64,000 bases of DNA from JANLUX01 sp031366005 (GTDB lineage: Bacteria; Bacteroidota; Bacteroidia; AKYH767-A; OLB10), in NCBI GenBank assembly GCA_031366005.1, contig JANLZB010000031.1, forward strand, positions 49,059-113,058, given 5' to 3'. This document shows positions 59,444 through 64,000 of this stretch, in pieces (within the stretch, counting starts at the first letter, position 1; every line of letters begins with the position of its first letter). Both the position numbers and the translations under genes were made by a program. Below the pieces are notes generated by a model. That model ran no database searches. It saw only the letters and a program-made list of their open reading frames with translations, and was not told the DNA's origin.

Positions 59444-59496
59444 AAAATTCCCGGGATTTAAGGGTTGAATTTGATTTTAAACTTTGATATGTGTTA

Positions 59497-59529
59497 CAAA
59501 TGTATAATAATTAAATCGGGAATGACAAA
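59497..59529 (-). promoter_or_regulatory. Promoter of the response regulator gene
   Basis: On the minus strand TTTG (59529-59526) and TACATTTG (59504-59497), 21-bp spacing, an exact consensus match. Start near 59491 and a leader of about 48 nt. Confidence 0.72.
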
Positions 59530-59537
59530 AGCGTCAT

Positions 59538-60272
59538 TTACATTCGTTGACGCAAAGCCTCGTATAAAATAACACCCGTTGCCACGGAGACATTTAAAGA
59601 TGCAATAGTTCCCTGTAAAGGAATTTTTACTTTGTCATCAGCACGTTTTAAATATTCACCGGAAATTCCGTCTTCTTCTGAACCCATGATAATAACACAA
59701 GGAGCAGTTAAGTCAGCATTGTAAATTAATTTTTCTGTTTTCTCGGTACAGGCAATTATCTGCAATCCGCTTGATGAAAGAAATTCGAGTGTGAGTTTTA
59801 AATTATCTTCTCTGCAAACGGGCACACGATGCAATGCGCCTGCAGAAGTTTTAATTGCATCGCTGTTAATCAATGCACCACCACGCGAAGGAAGTATGAT
59901 AGCATGAACACCCACACATTCTGCCGTACGCACAATGGCTCCCATGTTGCGGACATCCGTTACACGATCAAGCATAACAAGTAATGGAATTTCTCCCTTC
60001 TCAAAAATTTGCGGAAGCAGTAGTTCAATAGAATGATAAACTATTGAAGAAAGAACTGCTACAACACCCTGGTGATTTTTTCCGGTGAGACGATTTAATT
60101 TTTCAGGCGGAACATCGTTAAAAAAAACTCCTGCATCCTTCAATTCCTTTTTTAATTCATTGATCAATGGATTATGTAAGCCACGTTGAATAAAAATTTT
60201 TTCAATTTCTTTTCCTTCACGCACTGCTTCCATCACAGCACGGGTTCCGTATATAAGATTGTCTTCAATCAT
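59538..60272 (-). CDS. rlmB: 23S rRNA 2'-O-methyltransferase, TrmH/RlmB family
   Basis: A 244-residue SPOUT methyltransferase. The N-terminal substrate-binding domain begins NLIYGTRAVMEAVREG. The SPOUT knot has LLVMLDRVTDVRNMGAIVRT with the N/R motif, PSRGGALINSDAIKTSAGAL, then IMGSEEDGIS and the terminal LNVSVATGVILYEAL. It most likely methylates G2251 of 23S rRNA using S-adenosylmethionine. The start overlaps the end of a 66-residue ORF by 8 nt. Confidence 0.92.
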   Translation of the reverse strand: MIEDNLIYGTRAVMEAVREGKEIEKIFIQRGLHNPLINELKKELKDAGVFFNDVPPEKLNRLTGKNHQGVVAVLSSIVYHSIELLLPQIFEKGEIPLLVMLDRVTDVRNMGAIVRTAECVGVHAIILPSRGGALINSDAIKTSAGALHRVPVCREDNLKLTLEFLSSSGLQIIACTEKTEKLIYNADLTAPCVIIMGSEEDGISGEYLKRADDKVKIPLQGTIASLNVSVATGVILYEALRQRM

Positions 60273-60465
60273 TGTGGATATTCGTATTAATCGTTGAACT
60301 GGTGTGTAACTCTTTAAAAAATCTATCCCAATTATATTCTATATTATAGGATAAGTAATTATACCATATATAACATTTGTAATCTAAAATCATTCCGGTA
60401 TTTACTTGATAATAATGATTACTACCGAACATTTCTTTCCCAAATATTTCAGTATTTGATTTCAT
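60265..60465 (-). CDS. Doubtful 66-aa ORF between the GWxTD gene and rlmB
   Basis: A 66-residue frame starts 6 nt after the restored GWxTD stop codon and overlaps rlmB by 8 nt. It is rich in Tyr, Asn and Ile (MILDYKCYIWYNYLSYNIEY) and matches nothing I know. The tight spacing favours a real gene, the odd composition a chance frame. Confidence 0.3.
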   Translation of the reverse strand: MKSNTEIFGKEMFGSNHYYQVNTGMILDYKCYIWYNYLSYNIEYNWDRFFKELHTSSTINTNIHND

Positions 60466-60471
60466 TATTGT

Positions 60472-61798
60472 TCAATACTCATTCATCACTCTTCCGTTTC
60501 TCCATTCATCTACTGCCATATACCATGGTGTTTCGTAAACAGGTGAACGGTTTAAATTATAATCCTGGTTTGTAAAAGGATTGTTTACATGCATAAAAAT
60601 AAAATCTATATCGGGTAAAGTGTTTGCACTTCCATAAGTCCATTGTTCTGATTTATCATCACGATAGATAGTTTGTGGAGGACCGAATATTATATAGATT
60701 CATTCCTCTATCTGTTTTCCATCCTTCGAGATAAGAGGTGAATAAACGATTTGCTTCCTGCACACGTGTATAATATTCGCGTATCAGTTTTCGCGCACGG
60801 TCAGCACTACCTGCAACCTGTAACCAATATTCATCAACAGCTTTTTTCTTATCGCTACTCTGTGAAAGCTTATTATATTCTTCACGTGTTGTGAGATAGC
60901 GAAGACTTTCAATCAACTGTTCAGGAGAAGCAGGTGTTGGGAAATCATTTTCAAAAATTAATATTGTCAAACCATCTTTTGCTGAAGTGTCAATTTGTAT
61001 ATGATAAATACCCGGATCAGTGAAAGCGTATTTGGAATTGGAATCAGGTTTTAAAATAAATAAATTATCAGCTTTGAAATTAAACACAGCTAAATCACTG
61101 ATGTGAAAGGGTGGTGAGGCAAGCGGAAAATTGCGTTGGTAATAAGGCACTTTTAAATTGGACACATCAGTTAAATTATTTTGAAAAGTAAATTGCTGAC
61201 AAGGATTTAAAATGTGAGTAAATAATGGCTGACCATATTCATCTTTCAATAAATAAAATTGCGATGACTGCGGATTCTTTTTTTGAAGCCGATCAAAATA
61301 AATATTGGATTGATTGCGGAATATATCTTTTGCAATAATTTTTAATATACCCTCGTTGCCACGTGGCATTTTAAAATTTACAAATCCATTATAAGTATTT
61401 GCAATGCTATCCTGTTTGTAATGCAGATATATTGTTCCGCTGTCTAAAATTATTGTTGACTGATAGGAGGGAAGTAACTGAAAATTTAAAACAATCTCTG
61501 ATTCAAAAATATTCTCAACATTTTTTTTAAAAAGTAAATTATTGGAAGGGAAACTAAAATAAAATCTGCTGCTGTCATCACTGTAATGAAATACCATATA
61601 CTGGGGATGAAGCATTGTTTCATCTGTGTTATACAATGAAGATAAATTCTGATTGCTTAAGCGTTTTGAATTTCCGCAGGAAGCGATAAATAACAATATT
61701 CCAATTATAAAAAAATCAACGCAGAGACGCAAAGGCGCAAAGTGAAAACGAATTCTTTGCGTCTTTGCTTCTCTGCGTTGAAATAGGAAATCACTCAT
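60472..61798 (-). pseudogene. GWxTD-domain lipoprotein, frameshifted near the C-terminus
   Basis: A lipoprotein with a signal peptide and lipobox (LLFIASCGNSKR, Cys near residue 42), a beta-rich middle part, and the GWxTD domain (SYLEGWKTDRGM near residue 365). The frame then breaks into NLYNIRSSTNYLS and stops at 60659. Reading one base over from about 60699 restores a family-like end, MIYIIFGPPQTIYRDDKSEQ and WTYGSANTLPDIDFIFMHVN through to TGA at 60472. The full-length gene would be about 442 residues. Start: ATG at 61798, overlapping rmuC by 8 nt (ATGAGTGA). The first about 30 residues come from a palindromic repeat. Either the strain has a frameshift mutation or the assembly has an extra base. 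GWxTD proteins are common in Bacteroidota and of uncertain function. Confidence 0.85.
61717..61780. repeat. CGCAGAG palindromic repeat inside the 5' end of a gene
   Basis: CAACGCAGAGACGCAAAGGC on one side faces GCGTCTTTGCTTCTCTGCGT on the other, a near-perfect inverted repeat of about 26-bp arms. It covers residues of the lipoprotein gene just after its start (REAKTQRIR ... PLRLCVD). It is related to 43231-43333. Confidence 0.8.
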
Positions 61799-63143
61799 TC
61801 TTTATTTCAAAAAGATCTCCGATATCTTCTGTCCGGTCTAACAATTTAGGAGGCATTTCTTTTGTGCTTTTAGCTCCAAGTATTTTTATCCGTTCCACTT
61901 TGGAAACTAAATTATCTTTTCCTGTATGTAATTTTTTCATTGATTCATCGTAAGCGTTTTTAGAATCTGTTATTTTATTTCCAATGCTTATTAAATCGCT
62001 TACAAAGCCAACAAACTTATCATACAATGCACCACTTTGTCTTGCAATCTCCAATGAGTTTTGACTTTGCCGCTCTATTTTCCAGATGCTGGCAATTGTT
62101 CTCAGTGTTGCAAACAAAGTGGAGGTTGTAACGATCACTATGTTTTTATCAAATGCATCATTAAATAATTCGGCATCATTTTCAAAAGCCAATGCAAATG
62201 CCGGTTCAATCGGAATAAAGAGCAATACAAAATCCAGTGTATTTAACTGGTAAAGCTGCTGGTAATTTTTACTGCTTAAATCTTTGATGTGTTTACGGAT
62301 GGAAGCAATATGTTCTTTTACAAAAACTTCTTTTTCCTTTTGATCATCACAATTAAAACATCTTTCGTAAGCAATCAGCGAAACCTTGGAATCAATAATT
62401 AAATTTTTATTATCAGGAAGATTAATAACAACATCAGGTTGCATCCTTCTTCCATCTTCATTGGTCATACTGCTTTGAACGGTGTATTCTCTCCCTCTTA
62501 CAAGTCCTGAACGTTCAAGAATTTTTTCAAGGATCACTTCTCCCCAGTTCCCCTGTGTTTTTGCCTGACCTTTTAAAGCAGAAACAAGATTCTTCGCTTC
62601 TTCACCAATTGTTTTATTTAAAGTTGCGAGCTGCACAATCTGCTCCTTCAATGAATGATGTTCTTTAATGCGCTCCTCATGTGATTCTTTAACACGCACT
62701 TCAAATTTTTCAATTTTCTCTTTTAAAGGAGCAAGTATATCATCTAATTTTTCTTTGTGTTGTTGCTGTATGCGTTGCGAATTATCAAAAACAATTTTAT
62801 GCGCAATATTTTCAAACTGTTCTTTCATTTGTAACTGAAGTTTTTCCAGATCCTGTTTTTGCGCAGTCAGTTTCTCTTCAAGATTTGCATAATTTGTTTT
62901 GGTTTGTGTGAGGTCATTTGACAATTGCCTTGCACTTTCCTGCTCATGTTTCAAGTCAGCTTTAAGCAATTCGTTTTCACTACGTAATTGTTCGCGTTGT
63001 TGTTCAAGCAAACATTTTTCTTTGTCTAACTGGTTAAAAATTGATTGGTCAATGCCTTGATTTCCCGCAAAGCGGTTTTTTGCAATTATCCATGCCGCAA
63101 TAACTCCGATAACTAATCCTGTCAATAAAAAAATAAATTCCAT
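61791..63143 (-). CDS. rmuC: RmuC-family DNA recombination protein
   Basis: A 450-residue protein with an N-terminal membrane segment (about 2-20), a long coiled coil (about 35-130, rich in Gln/Glu/Leu), and the RmuC nuclease-like domain (about 160-400: KGQAKTQGNWGEVILEKILE, RMQPDVVINLPDNKNLIIDS, and ALAFENDAELFNDAFDKNIV). RmuC limits inversions at short repeats in E. coli, which is of interest given the many palindromes here. The start overlaps nothing upstream; the stop overlaps the GWxTD gene. Confidence 0.93.
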   Translation of the reverse strand: MEFIFLLTGLVIGVIAAWIIAKNRFAGNQGIDQSIFNQLDKEKCLLEQQREQLRSENELLKADLKHEQESARQLSNDLTQTKTNYANLEEKLTAQKQDLEKLQLQMKEQFENIAHKIVFDNSQRIQQQHKEKLDDILAPLKEKIEKFEVRVKESHEERIKEHHSLKEQIVQLATLNKTIGEEAKNLVSALKGQAKTQGNWGEVILEKILERSGLVRGREYTVQSSMTNEDGRRMQPDVVINLPDNKNLIIDSKVSLIAYERCFNCDDQKEKEVFVKEHIASIRKHIKDLSSKNYQQLYQLNTLDFVLLFIPIEPAFALAFENDAELFNDAFDKNIVIVTTSTLFATLRTIASIWKIERQSQNSLEIARQSGALYDKFVGFVSDLISIGNKITDSKNAYDESMKKLHTGKDNLVSKVERIKILGAKSTKEMPPKLLDRTEDIGDLFEIKNE

Positions 63144-63252
63144 GATTGTGATTTTTACTCTTACAAAGGAACGAAAAAGAAGGTTTTCATCTGCGATCCC
63201 GATACATCGGGAGAATCTGTACGAATATACGAATGCAGCAATTTGCTGCTCA

Positions 63253-64000
63253 TTATTTCTTTAGCGTTTTACCTTCTTTTAATTGCAAAGCTGATTTTGC
63301 ATTGAGTGATGTAACCACTTTTTTCCCTGTTTTTGCTTCCAGTTCCTTTCTTGCTACTCGCGCTACATTGCCACCCTGCTTCGCCACGGTTTTACTTAGT
63401 TCAAAATTTTCAGGATTGGTTGCAGCAGAGATATCTTTTGTAGATGCTTCAGCAAGCATGCTTAAAATTAATTCAGTGTTGGTCATATTGTCTCGCAGGT
63501 TTTCTTTCTTCAATCCTTTCAGTATTTTATATTCTTTGGTGGTTTTATCGCTCCATGCTTTGGTGATAATGTCTGTAAGGGTTGCAAACTGCACGCCTTC
63601 TTTAAGACCTCTTTTTTTCCATTCATCAGTTAATTCTTTTCTTATCTCAATGCTTTTGAGGCGTTGGTTAATCCAGTTTTCTGAGTAACCCAGTTTCAGG
63701 TACTGTTCCAAAGCTCTGTCAATAGTGAGTTCGGGATCTTGCATTTCATCCAGTCTTTCAGCGGCAACCTGAGCCAGCCAAAGCTTAAACGGTTCAGCTT
63801 TTGGTGAAGGGATGGACTGTATCAAGCGGAAAAGTTGTTGGGTGTCGGCAACATCGGTAAAGTAAAATTTGCCATCGGCTGACTGCATTTTCAGTTGACT
63901 ACAATTTGTAGTCAACTGACTTCCTTCTGCTTTCAGCCTTGTTTTTAAAACACTCCAGTACTTTCTTGGGTTGGGACTTTCAGTAAGTATGGCAATCACA
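63253..64000 (-). CDS. Bro-N domain protein (runs off the right edge)
   Basis: Partial gene, at least 249 residues in the window; the N-terminus and start lie beyond the right edge, since the apparent GTG start at 63999 falls within the domain (VIAILTESPNPRKYWSVLKT). The Bro-N fold is seen in phage antirepressors and in chromosomal Bacteroidota proteins. The C-terminal half has the family-typical LTDEWKKRGLKEGVQFATLT, KEYKILKGLKKENLRDNMTN and GGNVARVARKELEAKTGKKV. No phage genes accompany it. It contains a 29-bp palindrome at 63891-63919. Confidence 0.85.
   Translation of the reverse strand, partial: VIAILTESPNPRKYWSVLKTRLKAEGSQLTTNCSQLKMQSADGKFYFTDVADTQQLFRLIQSIPSPKAEPFKLWLAQVAAERLDEMQDPELTIDRALEQYLKLGYSENWINQRLKSIEIRKELTDEWKKRGLKEGVQFATLTDIITKAWSDKTTKEYKILKGLKKENLRDNMTNTELILSMLAEASTKDISAATNPENFELSKTVAKQGGNVARVARKELEAKTGKKVVTSLNAKSALQLKEGKTLKK
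63891..63919. repeat. 29-bp perfect palindrome within the Bro-N gene
   Basis: Fourteen-base arms (TCAGTTGACTACAA and its inverse) around a single central T. It encodes the repeated peptide SQLTTNCSQL. A long perfect palindrome in a coding region is uncommon and could form a cruciform or hairpin. Confidence 0.8.

Noticed and set aside
1..64000. tRNA genes, rRNA genes and CRISPR arrays
   Set aside because: By eye I found no tRNA-like T-arm with matching acceptor stems, no rRNA motifs, and no regularly spaced direct repeats with unique spacers; the 21-bp array has no spacers. A tRNAscan or repeat finder would settle this.
63253..64000. Prophage remnant around the Bro-N gene
   Set aside because: Bro-N proteins of this type are common chromosomal genes in Bacteroidota, and no integrase, terminase or capsid gene is nearby.

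Overview
The window is a 64 kb, AT-rich piece of a free-living Bacteroidota chromosome, probably close to Chitinophagales or Sphingobacteriales. The evidence is a type IX secretion (T9SS) cargo protein with a C-terminal sorting domain, Bacteroidota-type promoters (TTTG / TAnnTTTG), a long-form NusB, an S9 dipeptidyl peptidase IV, a GWxTD lipoprotein, and the near absence of Shine-Dalgarno sequences. No rRNA, tRNA, CRISPR array or complete prophage was seen.

Layout. 1-5.1 kb: a truncated sensor kinase, a PPK2 polyphosphate kinase, a PKD-repeat T9SS cargo, an outer-membrane barrel, YqeY, and a RelE-type toxin with a small overlapping antitoxin. 5.3-9.1 kb: divergent cyanophycin synthetase and cyanophycinase genes, a storage-polymer pair for nitrogen. 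9.2-12.1 kb: DPP IV and a secreted Met-rich protein. 12.1-19.2 kb: a minus-strand housekeeping run (nnr, MBL exonuclease-like, coaE, YbbR, yajC, DUF1573, nusB, leucine dehydrogenase). 19.4-25.4 kb: glucosaminidase-like protein, S1/P1-like protein, comB, gcvT, a glycosyltransferase and a sugar epimerase. 25.5-33.6 kb: SSS symporter, NfeD protease, LysM/RlpA-like protein, nth, an ECF sigma factor, HU and a PD40 propeller protein. 33.6-43.2 kb: Kup, an alpha-glucan GH57/GT4 pair, a DUF433/PIN-like toxin-antitoxin pair and a GH31 glucosidase. 43.4-46.8 kb: thrS-infC-rpmI-rplT. 47-53.6 kb: an accessory stretch with a 21-bp tandem repeat, an unknown protein, a three-domain patatin/PLD-like/ParB-like protein, an alkyltransferase-like protein coupled to a second patatin, and an M61 peptidase. 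53.8-58.9 kb: ribosomal genes from rplC to rpsQ only. 59-64 kb: response regulator, rlmB, a frameshifted GWxTD lipoprotein, rmuC and a partial Bro-N gene.

Themes. Carbon, nitrogen and phosphate reserves are all represented (GH57/GT4, cyanophycin, polyphosphate). The intergenic spaces carry several families of palindromic repeats. The most unusual are arrays of heptamers such as GTTTACG facing their own inverted copies, some sharing a core, placed between co-directional genes even inside the ribosomal operon. The strongest candidates for something undescribed are the patatin/PLD-like/ParB-like fusion at 48.5-50.4 kb, the heptamer palindrome family, the CGCAGAG repeat that has become the start of a lipoprotein gene, and the ATA start codon of infC.
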